Source: a virus. Taken from it: DNA of 29,050 bases. Where the stretch lies: IMG/VR virus record IMGVR_UViG_3300010885_018495, positions 1-29,050 of that record; one strand, written 5' to 3'. Numbering within the stretch: position 1 is the first letter of the stretch; each line of letters opens with the position of its first letter. The translations under genes and the position numbers were made by a program. The notes beneath the pieces are model-generated. The model saw only the letters and a program-made list of their open reading frames with translations. It made no database searches and was not told the DNA's origin. Shown piece after piece: positions 1 to 9,541 of this stretch.

Positions 1-921
1 ACGGATTGGATGGGAGCACTTAAAAAAGATTCTCCGACATTAGCAAAATATTTAGAAAATGCAGTAAAAATGAAAGATGCAAATGGAAAAACAGCATATT
101 CAACACTTGATCTTGTTAAAGCAGTTTCATTATTAAATTCTGGAGTAGTAAAAACTCCAGAAGAGCTAGATAAAATTTTAAAGAAATTTGGAACATTAGA
201 AACATTATTTAATAGTAAAGAAGCTCAATCATATACTGGAATTACTCCTACAACAAACAATCTAAATTTTCACGCAGATGGCTCTCCTTTAAGTGCTGAA
301 GAAATTGCTGCCAATAAAGCATCTGCTCTTCAAAAGAAATATAAGCCATTACTTGATTTAGAGAATAAAAGAATAACCGCACTAGAACGACAAAAGAAAT
401 TAATGGATGATCAAAATACTGCCGCTCAAGATGCAATTAGTTATGCTACTCAACAGACAGATATTCAAAATCAAATTAGAAAAGCTATGGCTGGTGGAGA
501 TTATCTTCAAGCTAACCTGCTTCGTCAACAGCTAGCGGGTAATGCTGACAAATATAATCAAACAAAAATATCAAATGAAAATACTGCAACAATTGATAAA
601 GGTCGCCAGTTAGTTGCTGATGCTCAAGAAAAACTATCAAGCGGTAAAGATCTTACAAAAGCAGAAGTTACAGCACTTAAAAATTATAACCCTAAGCTTG
701 GAACATACAATGTTGGTTCTGTTAATATGCCTTCGGCTGTTCAATATGGAACCGCCGCATCAATGGGCTCTGGAGCAGGTGCTCAGCCAATAGTAAACAT
801 GGTATTTAACGATACTGGCAAGTTTACACAAGAACAATTACAGGCTATAGTAGATAATGCATTTAAGAAAAATGGAGTAACTGCTAATATGTCAGGTGTA
901 AAAAGTAAGGTGGGTGGATAA
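1..921 (+). CDS. Tail tape measure protein, C-terminal part (5' truncated)
   Basis: The reading frame is open from base 1, so the ATG at 10 is probably internal and the gene starts upstream of the window. The visible 300 residues are hydrophilic, Gln/Ala/Lys-rich and mostly helical. A coiled-coil-like stretch lies around residues 105-220, and a Gly/Ser/Ala-rich segment leads to the C-terminus. Composition, position and the following tail genes fit the end of a tape measure protein, which sets tail length and is threaded through the tail tube. It overlaps the next gene by one base (TAATG). No enzymatic domain is visible in this part. The assignment rests mainly on context, and another long helical tail protein is possible. 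Confidence 0.6.
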   Translation, partial: TDWMGALKKDSPTLAKYLENAVKMKDANGKTAYSTLDLVKAVSLLNSGVVKTPEELDKILKKFGTLETLFNSKEAQSYTGITPTTNNLNFHADGSPLSAEEIAANKASALQKKYKPLLDLENKRITALERQKKLMDDQNTAAQDAISYATQQTDIQNQIRKAMAGGDYLQANLLRQQLAGNADKYNQTKISNENTATIDKGRQLVADAQEKLSSGKDLTKAEVTALKNYNPKLGTYNVGSVNMPSAVQYGTAASMGSGAGAQPIVNMVFNDTGKFTQEQLQAIVDNAFKKNGVTANMSGVKSKVGG

Positions 922-1457
922 TGCAATTACAGACAGGAATTCAAGTATCATTAACTGGTGACGCTGGGACATGGTATAAACTTACAGATCATAATCGTCA
1001 ACCAATTCATGTTACATATGACGTGGTAGAAAAAACAAACCGTATGGCAGACGGCACTTTACGTCGTTATGTTGTGGCAAGAAAGCATAAGTTTACTGCA
1101 TCATGGAGCTTAGTCCCATCACTTACAGAACAAACAGTTGATTATAAATCAACAGATTCTTACAGCGGAAAAGCTGGAGCATGGATGAAATCATTTTATG
1201 AGGCTAATGTGTTTGTTCCTATTAAAGTTAGAATTATTAGTGCGGGATTAACTACACAAAATATTAACTCAACAGAAGGTTTTCCGCCAGATGAAAATAC
1301 TTACTACTCTTCATTTCAAGCACCTACGGATGCAGACAATCCCGTATATACTGCTTATATAACAAACTTTGATTATGAGGTTGTTAAAAGAAATGCAGGC
1401 GGTAGAGGAAAAGGATTCGATCTCGTAAATATAACAATAGAATTTACGGAGGTATAA
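921..1457 (+). CDS. Minor tail protein, distal-tail (Dit-like) candidate
   Basis: This 178-residue protein is predicted to be mainly beta, with alternating hydrophobic strands, no cysteine, no signal peptide and no membrane segment. It lies between the tape measure and the very large hub gene, overlapping each by one base (TAATG at both ends), so the three are probably translationally coupled. In siphophages this slot usually holds the distal tail protein or a small tail-completion protein that joins tube to tip. I recognise no diagnostic motif, so the specific name is positional inference. It is shorter than classical two-domain Dit proteins (about 250 residues) and would then be a one-domain version. 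Confidence 0.5.
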   Translation: MQLQTGIQVSLTGDAGTWYKLTDHNRQPIHVTYDVVEKTNRMADGTLRRYVVARKHKFTASWSLVPSLTEQTVDYKSTDSYSGKAGAWMKSFYEANVFVPIKVRIISAGLTTQNINSTEGFPPDENTYYSSFQAPTDADNPVYTAYITNFDYEVVKRNAGGRGKGFDLVNITIEFTEV

Positions 1458-4400
1458 TGCTAGGTACATCAGCAGTTAAGCAATATTTTGCAACGGGTGA
1501 TTCACATTATGTGGTTCCCGCCGTTTCTGCTGAATGGAATTACAATTTATTTTATGCTCCATACGCTACTTTTGCTGGAGACGGAACATCACTTTCAAGC
1601 AATTGGAAAACACCAGGAAGTTGGTCAACATCTAATTGCACAGCAACATACGAATCAACAGGAGGTAGAGGCTCAAGCGGATACACAGATACAAGCGTAT
1701 TAAAGTTTGCAGCAACTGGTCAAAACGGGTCGGGAAGTTTAACAGTAGCTACTCCAGGAGGAGCTAATACATATAAGATCATATTCTATGCTAAGACTGT
1801 AGAGAATGTAGAAGTAACCCTAACATCACTGGCATACATAGATAGCCATAGATCAGATTCAAAGTCTTTAACTATTGATAATACAACATGGACCAAGTTT
1901 GAGCTTTATGCAAGTTCTCGTCCAATTGATACAACATACTCATCATTTACATTTAGCCTTGATTTTACTTCAAGAGATACAACAATTGCTTCAAAAGTTG
2001 GTACAGCACCTTCATCATATACTGTGCTAATTGATCAATTTGAAATTTTTAAATCAACAGCATTTGATTACCAATACGGCAATCTTTGGAAAACAGACGC
2101 ACCATTTGGATTCTTTAGACCTGGAGAAAGCTATGTGCCATCTGGTAATGCTTTGACACCACTACCATCAGGATTTAGAACAGTTAATACACAATTTCCA
2201 AAAGGATCTAATAGCACATTTTGGGATGCACAATCAATGCCATGTAGCCCAGTTGTATTCCATCCACAGGCATTGGGTTCATCAAAAAGTAATCCACTAT
2301 ACAAAAATGGCATTCTTTCAGATTACACAACATATAAGTATTTTGTTTCAGATGGAACAACAAACTCAATTGGTGCACTATATGACAAGATAATGTCAAC
2401 AAACAAGCTTGTTTTAAAGTTTAATGTTTCATATTCAACTCCAACAAGCGTTACTATTAATCTTTATAATACAGTTACAAATTATTCAAAGGCAATTACA
2501 ATCACAAATGCAAACATTTCAAGTGCTGGAGTTTGCATATTGTATCTTCAGACTAACGGTGAATGGACAACTACACCTTGGTCTACAATGCCAACATTTA
2601 ATAATCAAGGAGAAATTACTCTTTCACAAGCAATTAATAAAATTGTTCTTACTCAAAACTCAGCAGACATTAAAACAGAGTATTCATCTCCATCTGCAGA
2701 TATTGTAAACAATGTAAGATATTCAGAGTACGGAGCAACCATCAGCGTACCTGGGAGATACACTCAGTATCAAGCAGATATGAAAAGACTACAGGTTGTT
2801 GAAATTTCTCCAAGAATTGAATTAGATCTTACTAACTTTGTAATGAATGTAGAGACAACCTCAGAGTTAGATAATAAGCAAAACCCATTGCCAATTTCAG
2901 CTATATCTTCTAATAGTGCACAAATTCATCTTTCAAATATTCCGTTCAATGTTAGCGGTTATGTATTAAGTATATTTTCAAACAACTCTTCAAAGTCACC
3001 ACTTTCTGGTTTATTTAAAAAGAACGTAAAGTTTTATGTTAACTATGTAATTAAAGATACAGTTGCGGGTGCAACTTCTGCTGATAAAGTAATTCCAGGT
3101 GGCATCTGGTATGCAGAAAACTGGGATGGACAGGACCTTCAAAGAACAACCGTTACAGCATTTGATGTGTCAAAATACCTTCAACTACTATCGCCAACAG
3201 ACTACGTTTCTAAATCTCAAGATGTATTTAACGTTATCACTAATATTTTAGATCTTGCTGGTTTTACTGATTACGATTATGATAGTTTAAGAAAAGTTAC
3301 AGTTTCTAACACAACAATGGTTGACGGATCTATTCATAAAAACAAACAACCAATTGACTCTTCATTCTTTTATGCAGATGGTCAGCAACAAAAAGTTTTT
3401 GATGTTCTAAGAGAATTGTTTGAGGTATATCAAATTGGAGCTTATGTTGATTCATATGGAGTAATGAAATTCCTCAGCCTAGACAACATCTTGTCAAACA
3501 CTCAACCAAACCTTTTGCTTCACGATAACTCTACTCCTCAGTCTATTACAACCGCAGCGGGGTACACAGACAACCTCACAGTAACAAGTAATATTACTCA
3601 AGATACATACACCGAGCAAGTAAAAACAAAGCTTGGAAAAGCTACGCTTAAGTTTAAGATACCTCAAATTAATAAAACTTTTGATATTCAAGGTCTTGCA
3701 AACACACAATCTTTGACAACAAGTATTGTTGATAAGTACGATATTGTCTGGCAGCTAGATAAGGAAGATGTTGCTACATTTAATTATTTAAATCAATCAA
3801 TAACAAATAATTCTCAAAACTATTTCTATTTAAATCCAGATGATCTTGTAAGTACATTTAATGGGTTTGGTGTAGATCACGAAGGATTTGGAATTATTGA
3901 AGGAGAAATTGTATCTTTCAAGGATAAAGAGTTTAAATTTACAACAACCGTTTCAGATCAATCTTCAATGACACCAACTTTCTATGACAATGATTACAGA
4001 GTAATTGTTGGAAACAGTGCTGAATTAAGTACTGCTGTTTCAGATTTTTCTGCCAGAGCGGGATTTGGTGGAACTGTAAAATATACACCAACAGGAAAAA
4101 TTGCAAACGTCTCTAGAGGATTATTTAATACACCAGTACGAACACACAATATTATTTCTAATACAAATAGCTCTTCAGATCCAAATTCATTGTATTCAAG
4201 AATGTCTTATTATTCTGGACAATATCCTTCTATTATAGATAACAAGGTTGTTATGCCTGCAAATACAGTTGGCACATATACAATTCTTACACCTAATGGC
4301 GGAGAGACAAGTTCTGCAAGTCATCCATATTACACATTTTCTACAAAGATGCATATTGGCCCAGCTTCTGATTATCCAATGAATGTTGGTATGGGCGGGG

Positions 4401-5653
4401 GAATAGTAATGAACCTCGGAAGCAATCCCGTATATGTAGAAATAAGAAAGACATTGGGTACAAGCAAGTCATCATCTGGAAAAACAACTTCAAGTTTTGA
4501 ATATCGCCTATACGTTTATCAAGGCTCAGAGTCTAATTCTTTGCTTCAAAAAGATGGCACAACTGTTCCATACCGTGTATTAGGAGCTGCTCTACTTGAT
4601 GATATTGAGGCTTATCCAGCAAATTCTCCTTTTGCAGAATTTGGAAAAACAGTTCATTTAAAGTTTGTTAAAATAGAAAATCCAACAAGTTATCTAAACC
4701 TAGACACTGGTAAAGTTATTAAAAATCCATCATTTGAAATACATTTAAATAAAAAAAGATTGGCACTTTCAACAAAAGATATCAACATAGATACAACAGG
4801 ATCTTACGGTATTTTTTCACACACTACTAATCAACAAGTTGGAACTACAGGAAGTATTGTGTTTTCAGAACTTTATGCAACACAGTCGCAGCTAGATCAC
4901 CCAGCAATTTGGTATCACTGGCAACTCCCAAGCTTTGCAAATGCAATTGCTGGAGGACACAAAGTATTTGAAATTAATTATATGATGCAAACAAAACCTC
5001 AAGTTTACGGTGTAAACTATTATGATGTTCAGTATCAATTAGCACCAGCAATTAATGCTTATGCTGTACCATCGCCTTATGATTGGTATTACTATACAAA
5101 GAATCCAGCATACAATCCAAACAAAGCTGTACCAGGAGTAAGCCAACTATTGCTTGAAAGCATAAAAGTTTCAAATGATGCACTTTCGTATTCAAATATT
5201 TATAATTCTGGATTTAGAGGAAGGTTTGCAATTATTAACGGTTCCCCTTCAGCTGTTTGGGTTAAGAAGAGCCCAGATGGTAAAAATCCAGTAGATGTTA
5301 GTTTTTTGGTAAACACTAATGATTTAATTACATTGAGTAGCGAAGTATCTGTAGAAAAAGTTTTTGATCCAGCAAATGTTAATGAAAGTGTAGAAATAAG
5401 ATCTAATTGGGTTCAATCAAAGAATGCAGCACTTGGAATTTTAAAAAACATCTTCAGAGCAATTGACGGGTTCAGTAGAGATACACAAGTCTCAATATAT
5501 GGAAACCCATTATTTGAAATTGGAGATGTTGTTAAAGTTAATTATTCATTAAAGAATATATCTAATCAAACATATTTTGTTCAAGGTGTTCATCAAACAT
5601 TTGATCAAGGCTTAAAAACAGTATTGGTGCTAAATCAGATAGCAACAAGCTAA
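1457..5653 (+). CDS. Large tail hub / tail-associated protein with beta-sandwich insertions
   Basis: This 1398-residue protein is the largest in the window. Residues about 30-200 look like a carbohydrate-binding-module-type beta sandwich: a Gly/Ser-rich start and a WTKFELYA strand of the kind seen in CBM and discoidin-like folds. Residues about 430-760 resemble the phage baseplate hub/tail-associated fold, with a conserved-looking FDVLRELFEVY helix followed by a MKFLSL strand. Residues about 940-1140 look like a concanavalin/LamG-type sandwich. The C-terminus (NPLFEIGDVVKVNYS) is typical of the closing hub domain. It probably forms the tail tip that contacts the cell surface. No peptidase or lysozyme motif was recognised. 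Fold assignments come from reading strand patterns and need a profile search. Confidence 0.6.
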   Translation: MLGTSAVKQYFATGDSHYVVPAVSAEWNYNLFYAPYATFAGDGTSLSSNWKTPGSWSTSNCTATYESTGGRGSSGYTDTSVLKFAATGQNGSGSLTVATPGGANTYKIIFYAKTVENVEVTLTSLAYIDSHRSDSKSLTIDNTTWTKFELYASSRPIDTTYSSFTFSLDFTSRDTTIASKVGTAPSSYTVLIDQFEIFKSTAFDYQYGNLWKTDAPFGFFRPGESYVPSGNALTPLPSGFRTVNTQFPKGSNSTFWDAQSMPCSPVVFHPQALGSSKSNPLYKNGILSDYTTYKYFVSDGTTNSIGALYDKIMSTNKLVLKFNVSYSTPTSVTINLYNTVTNYSKAITITNANISSAGVCILYLQTNGEWTTTPWSTMPTFNNQGEITLSQAINKIVLTQNSADIKTEYSSPSADIVNNVRYSEYGATISVPGRYTQYQADMKRLQVVEISPRIELDLTNFVMNVETTSELDNKQNPLPISAISSNSAQIHLSNIPFNVSGYVLSIFSNNSSKSPLSGLFKKNVKFYVNYVIKDTVAGATSADKVIPGGIWYAENWDGQDLQRTTVTAFDVSKYLQLLSPTDYVSKSQDVFNVITNILDLAGFTDYDYDSLRKVTVSNTTMVDGSIHKNKQPIDSSFFYADGQQQKVFDVLRELFEVYQIGAYVDSYGVMKFLSLDNILSNTQPNLLLHDNSTPQSITTAAGYTDNLTVTSNITQDTYTEQVKTKLGKATLKFKIPQINKTFDIQGLANTQSLTTSIVDKYDIVWQLDKEDVATFNYLNQSITNNSQNYFYLNPDDLVSTFNGFGVDHEGFGIIEGEIVSFKDKEFKFTTTVSDQSSMTPTFYDNDYRVIVGNSAELSTAVSDFSARAGFGGTVKYTPTGKIANVSRGLFNTPVRTHNIISNTNSSSDPNSLYSRMSYYSGQYPSIIDNKVVMPANTVGTYTILTPNGGETSSASHPYYTFSTKMHIGPASDYPMNVGMGGGIVMNLGSNPVYVEIRKTLGTSKSSSGKTTSSFEYRLYVYQGSESNSLLQKDGTTVPYRVLGAALLDDIEAYPANSPFAEFGKTVHLKFVKIENPTSYLNLDTGKVIKNPSFEIHLNKKRLALSTKDINIDTTGSYGIFSHTTNQQVGTTGSIVFSELYATQSQLDHPAIWYHWQLPSFANAIAGGHKVFEINYMMQTKPQVYGVNYYDVQYQLAPAINAYAVPSPYDWYYYTKNPAYNPNKAVPGVSQLLLESIKVSNDALSYSNIYNSGFRGRFAIINGSPSAVWVKKSPDGKNPVDVSFLVNTNDLITLSSEVSVEKVFDPANVNESVEIRSNWVQSKNAALGILKNIFRAIDGFSRDTQVSIYGNPLFEIGDVVKVNYSLKNISNQTYFVQGVHQTFDQGLKTVLVLNQIATS

Positions 5654-5654
5654 A

Positions 5655-5663
5655 TGGTATAAT
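5655..5663 (+). promoter_or_regulatory. Extended -10 promoter candidate before the fibre genes
   Basis: TGG followed directly by the perfect -10 hexamer TATAAT (5658-5663) lies just after the hub stop codon. No good -35 box is seen at 16-18 bases. The predicted start, near 5669-5670, falls inside the SD sequence AAGGAGG (5668-5674) of the next gene, leaving a leader of about 9 bases. Confidence 0.55.
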
Positions 5664-5678
5664 TGAAAAGGAGGACAA

Positions 5679-6503
5679 ATGACACACGTATATATGAGTA
5701 ATAGAACCCCTACAAGCGTAGCGGGTAGTGTACAGAAGCGTAAGACGCTTATTATCTCAGCCACAGACCCTAGAAATAACCCTAGATACATAGCCAACTA
5801 TGTTGGAGAAGTCGTTGTCCTTTCAGAGCTTAAGTATAGAGAGTACCTTACTAGTCAAAACTTTACGATAGGGGATGATTCTGGATCAGGTACAGATAGC
5901 TCAAATGAAGTTGTTGTTTCTACATTGCATCCGCCAACAAACGTATATTGGGATCCAACATCAACATCAGACACAGAGTATATTAATTCTGGTTCAGCAC
6001 CCATAGTCAATATTATTGTTACATTTGATGCTGCCACAGATGATATTACTACAGATGGATCAATATCATATGAAGCAGAAGTTGCAGTTTCTAATCATCA
6101 GGTAACTTCGGGCATAGTTGGATCTGGTGGAGGCACCAGCACAAATGCATCTGCAACAAAAACAGTTTCTACAAATGCTTCTCTTGCAAAAGTTGTTGCG
6201 TCTACAATCAAGGCACCTATTAAGACTGCAAGTCACATACAGCTTACATGGAAGCCAGCTGCAGCTTCAGGGGTTATTGGTTATGAAGTCACAGTAGTTG
6301 GAGCCAATCAAGCAGGAGCTAATGGTAAAAATACTAAAGTTTGGCATAATGGTGCAACTGTTAATGCTACAACAAAGCTTCACTATTTTAATTTATATCC
6401 AGAAACTGGTACTGTGTTTAGTGGACATTATTCTTTTACAATTGCAGCAAAATATAGCAAGGGACAATCGGGGGCGGTGACATACAGTGGATTTAACATT
6501 TAA
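5679..6503 (+). CDS. Tail protein with fibronectin type III-like domains
   Basis: The ATG at 5679 follows a strong AAGGAGG at 5668-5674, which fixes the start. The first about 65 residues form a charged, compact module (with the motif ISATDPRNNPRYI) that looks like an attachment domain. Residues about 85-135 and 180-274 read as two fibronectin type III-like beta sandwiches, with IQLTWKPAAASGVIGYEVTV as the typical B-C strands of the second. A Ser/Thr/Ala-rich linker joins them. Such proteins decorate tail tips and help surface attachment. The N-terminal part uses more G/C-rich codons than the repeat part, which could reflect domain shuffling. The family is not recognised beyond the FN3 fold. 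Confidence 0.55.
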   Translation: MTHVYMSNRTPTSVAGSVQKRKTLIISATDPRNNPRYIANYVGEVVVLSELKYREYLTSQNFTIGDDSGSGTDSSNEVVVSTLHPPTNVYWDPTSTSDTEYINSGSAPIVNIIVTFDAATDDITTDGSISYEAEVAVSNHQVTSGIVGSGGGTSTNASATKTVSTNASLAKVVASTIKAPIKTASHIQLTWKPAAASGVIGYEVTVVGANQAGANGKNTKVWHNGATVNATTKLHYFNLYPETGTVFSGHYSFTIAAKYSKGQSGAVTYSGFNI

Positions 6504-7416
6504 AGGAACCTACGTATTTAAACAAGATGGCGTAGAAATAGGAAGATCTGAAAACTTAATTACCACAAATGGTAGAAAAGTTCTTCTACAATATTTGTCG
6601 GGAGTGAGATCTAATTGGGCATCAGATATGGCACTGGGTGCAATAAATACAGCACCAACGGTTTCTGATATGGAATTAAACTTTGAAACAATGAGAGTTC
6701 CAGTATCTTTAAAAACTTATAAATCTGCGACTAATAGCAGTCCAGATTTAATTATTGTAAGAGGAACTTTGCCAGCAAGCTTGTATGCAAATATTTATGA
6801 AATTGGATTATATCCAGATTCAAGAATAACAGATGTTGCAAATCGCAATGATAGAATTATTACTGAATTTTCTGATCTTTCAAATTGGGCTGCAAGTGTT
6901 AATGATCCAGCTCAAACTATAGCAAATCAAGGAACTGTATACCTTACAGGATTTTCACCACAATCTGAAGCATCTCCAAGAATTGGTGGTTTTTCAGTAG
7001 ACCTTGCTCAAAATACAAGATATGAAAATAATACTTTTGGATTTAGTTTATTGGGATATTCAGATGTAGATACATTAAAAATTCTTGCATATAATACAGT
7101 GGCGGGAGTTCTTACAGTAACACTGGTAGATACATACGATAATGCATTTACATTTACATACACGCTGGAAGATAACTCTGGCTATCAAATTTTAAATGCT
7201 TCATTTCCAGCAAACGTTGTATTTAACAATACAATTAAAACAGTTAGAATTGCTACAGACAATACAGCTTCTGTTACAGTTGATGCTATTAAAGCTTCAA
7301 CAACTCAAGAATTAACAAGCGAAGATTATTTAATTAGTAAGTCAGTACTTTCAACACCAATTGCCAAAGAATACGGTACTCCATTGGATGTTGAGTATTA
7401 CGTACAAATACTATAA
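6487..7416 (+). CDS. Tail fibre-type structural protein
   Basis: The 309-residue frame opens with GTG at 6487, inside the end of the previous gene (17-base overlap), after a G-rich GGGGGCGG stretch that can serve as ribosome binding site. No better ATG lies near. The first about 120 residues (KGTYVFKQDG..., ITTNGRKVLLQYLSG, YANIYEIGLYPD) match the general pattern of tail-fibre attachment domains in which a parameter description ends in an IYEIGLY strand. The rest is a beta-rich jelly-roll-like domain ending in YYVQIL. It lies in the fibre cluster, so it is probably part of the receptor-binding apparatus. No enzyme motif is seen, and the exact family is not recognised. Confidence 0.5.
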   Translation: MDLTFKGTYVFKQDGVEIGRSENLITTNGRKVLLQYLSGVRSNWASDMALGAINTAPTVSDMELNFETMRVPVSLKTYKSATNSSPDLIIVRGTLPASLYANIYEIGLYPDSRITDVANRNDRIITEFSDLSNWAASVNDPAQTIANQGTVYLTGFSPQSEASPRIGGFSVDLAQNTRYENNTFGFSLLGYSDVDTLKILAYNTVAGVLTVTLVDTYDNAFTFTYTLEDNSGYQILNASFPANVVFNNTIKTVRIATDNTASVTVDAIKASTTQELTSEDYLISKSVLSTPIAKEYGTPLDVEYYVQIL

Positions 7417-7432
7417 AAAAGGGGTAAGGTAA

Positions 7433-9538
7433 ATGGCAGTTGGCACATTAGCTGGAATGCATTGTTCTGCAGGTACTACTTATGTAGATATTACCTTTAC
7501 CCGTCCATCCAATTGTACTAAAATTATTTTTATAATGACTGCAACAGATGGTGTCAGTGCAGCAATTCAAAAATCATATACAATACCATTGCCATATGCA
7601 GTTGGGGCAACTATCACTTATAGATTTACGGGCCTATCATCAACTAAAAAGTATTATTTAACTGGAAGACCATATAACGGATCAACAGCTGGTACATTAA
7701 AAACTTATTCCAATTCAACATCAACTCCAATAAATTGCATTGTTATGCCATCAGCAAAAACAACAGCAACTTCAGGAACCACTACAACTACAACAAAATC
7801 ACCAACAACCGCATCTGCTGGTTCAGGGCCAGTAACTACATCCTCATCAACTGGAACAACAATCAATGGTGGAACAGTTTCTACATCAAGTGCTGCAGGA
7901 TCTAACACCCCAACACCTGGTGCAACAGACGCAACCATTCCATCTGACTTAAACTCTCCGAGTAGATTAAGTTTAAAAATTCCAAATCTTGAACCAAATC
8001 AAACATATAGCATTAAAGTTCGTGCATTTACAACAGATGTAAATGGAGAAACTGTATATTCTCAATACTCAGAACCAATCTATATTACAACCCCAGGTTT
8101 TTCAGCATCTGGAACAAACCATTTAACAACAAATGTTAATGGGGATATTTTATTAAGTGGCGGATCAATTTTTGCAGGAGATTTTGGAACTGATGCTGGT
8201 TTGCTTGATGTTGTAAATGGTACAACAGACGGTACTGGTGTTATATTAAACCAAACTGGTCTTGCTGGATTTAATGCTGGAACAAGAGAGTTTTACATAG
8301 ATGCTTCAACTGGTAACGCATATTTTGCAGGAACTATTGGTGCAACAGTAATTCAAAGCACAAACTATTCAGCATCAATAGCCACATCAGAACCTAAGTA
8401 CACAGTTGCTGGAATGCAAATAGATTTAAATAATGGATCAATTTCTTCAAAAACTTTTAGAATTACGGAAGCTGGCAATGCATATTTTGCTGGAACAATT
8501 GGTCAAGAAGCTTTAATTGGTTCTACTCTTGCATCAACAGTTGTTTCAAATGCTGCACAGGGTTTGTTAAAAATTAAAACATTCCAGCAAGATGAACCTC
8601 CAACAGCTACTCAAGTAGGTGATCTTTGGTATGATACAAATGATGGATATAAGATGTATCGTTGGAATGGATCATCGTGGATAAGCGTCCAAGATGGTGC
8701 TATTGTTACCGCAGCAAATGCAGCAGCAGCTGCACAATCAAGTGCTAATGGAAAAAATAGGATTATTTATGGTGCAGCGGGAACAACAACGGATGAAGGA
8801 CAAGCACCAAATTTACAATACTATACGGTTAATGCAACTACAGATACATTTTCTGCAACATACTCAAATTCTACAGGCAACATAGAAGGAGACACTTGGT
8901 TTGTTAGAAACAGCGTAGGAAGCATTATTGCTCAATATACAATTGTAAGCGGAACATGGACAAGAACTACTGTGGCAAGTCAAGTAATTGGTAATCTAGA
9001 TGCTGGAAAAATTTCAGCAGGAACAATTAGCGTAGCACTTGGGATAACCAACCCTTCTGGAAATTTTACCGTAGACGCAGCAACTGGAAAACTTACCGCA
9101 GTTAATGCAGATATTAGGGGAGGGTTAACAGTAGCATCAGGTACAAACTATTGGACCTCTACAGGTTTATATGCTAACACAACATCTAACGGAACTATTG
9201 AATTATATGCTTCTAATGGAATTGAAAATGGATCTACAGATGGATTAACAACATCTTATTCAACAAAGATCTCTAAGATTAAAATGACAGCTAGTGGAGG
9301 TACTCAAATTTTTGGTATACCCGTACAAAAAGGTGTAACAAGTATTGGAAACTATGTAACAGATGCCTATACTGGAAACAGTGCTTGGGGACTTGGTTCG
9401 GCAGGAAGAACAAGAGTTTTAATTGAAGATATATATGATGGACAAGTTAGATTAGGTCTTGGCATTTATTATGGACAAAGAACTTCTCCCCCAGGTGCAA
9501 GCACGGGGTATGTAGGAGATCTTTGGGTTAGCTGGTAA
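7433..9538 (+). CDS. Tail fibre / central tip protein with FN3 and NAYFAGTIG repeats
   Basis: The start ATG follows GGGGTAAGG at a good distance. Order of parts: an N-terminal FN3-like sandwich (about 1-105), a Ser/Thr-rich low-complexity linker (about 108-165), FN3-like strands (about 175-225), and a segment with two NAYFAGTIG repeats (residues 295-303 and 349-357). Then come a GDLWYDTNDGYKMYRWNGSSW-type motif (about 396-416), an Ala-rich stretch, a related FTVDAATGKL unit and a C-terminal domain that again ends in GDLWVSW. The GDLWYDT motif and the repeated xxxAGTIxxx units are typical of the C-terminal half of phage J-like tip proteins and side fibres. It probably forms an elongated trimer; no catalytic motif is seen. 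Confidence 0.6.
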   Translation: MAVGTLAGMHCSAGTTYVDITFTRPSNCTKIIFIMTATDGVSAAIQKSYTIPLPYAVGATITYRFTGLSSTKKYYLTGRPYNGSTAGTLKTYSNSTSTPINCIVMPSAKTTATSGTTTTTTKSPTTASAGSGPVTTSSSTGTTINGGTVSTSSAAGSNTPTPGATDATIPSDLNSPSRLSLKIPNLEPNQTYSIKVRAFTTDVNGETVYSQYSEPIYITTPGFSASGTNHLTTNVNGDILLSGGSIFAGDFGTDAGLLDVVNGTTDGTGVILNQTGLAGFNAGTREFYIDASTGNAYFAGTIGATVIQSTNYSASIATSEPKYTVAGMQIDLNNGSISSKTFRITEAGNAYFAGTIGQEALIGSTLASTVVSNAAQGLLKIKTFQQDEPPTATQVGDLWYDTNDGYKMYRWNGSSWISVQDGAIVTAANAAAAAQSSANGKNRIIYGAAGTTTDEGQAPNLQYYTVNATTDTFSATYSNSTGNIEGDTWFVRNSVGSIIAQYTIVSGTWTRTTVASQVIGNLDAGKISAGTISVALGITNPSGNFTVDAATGKLTAVNADIRGGLTVASGTNYWTSTGLYANTTSNGTIELYASNGIENGSTDGLTTSYSTKISKIKMTASGGTQIFGIPVQKGVTSIGNYVTDAYTGNSAWGLGSAGRTRVLIEDIYDGQVRLGLGIYYGQRTSPPGASTGYVGDLWVSW
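8315..8503 (+). repeat. Two NAYFAGTIG coding repeats
   Basis: The nine-residue unit NAYFAGTIG occurs at 8315-8341 and again at 8477-8503, 54 residues apart, each preceded by a short F-x-I strand and a turn containing Gly. A degenerate relative (FTVDAATGKL) lies near 9061. The DNA copies differ at synonymous positions, so the repeat is old or is held at protein level. This is typical of rod-like fibre segments. Confidence 0.7.
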
Positions 9539-9541
9539 TAA

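Noticed and set aside
7391-7417. TTGAGT and TATAAA before the gene at 7433
   Set aside because: 15-base spacer, weak -35 and AT-rich surroundings; a good SD alone explains expression.
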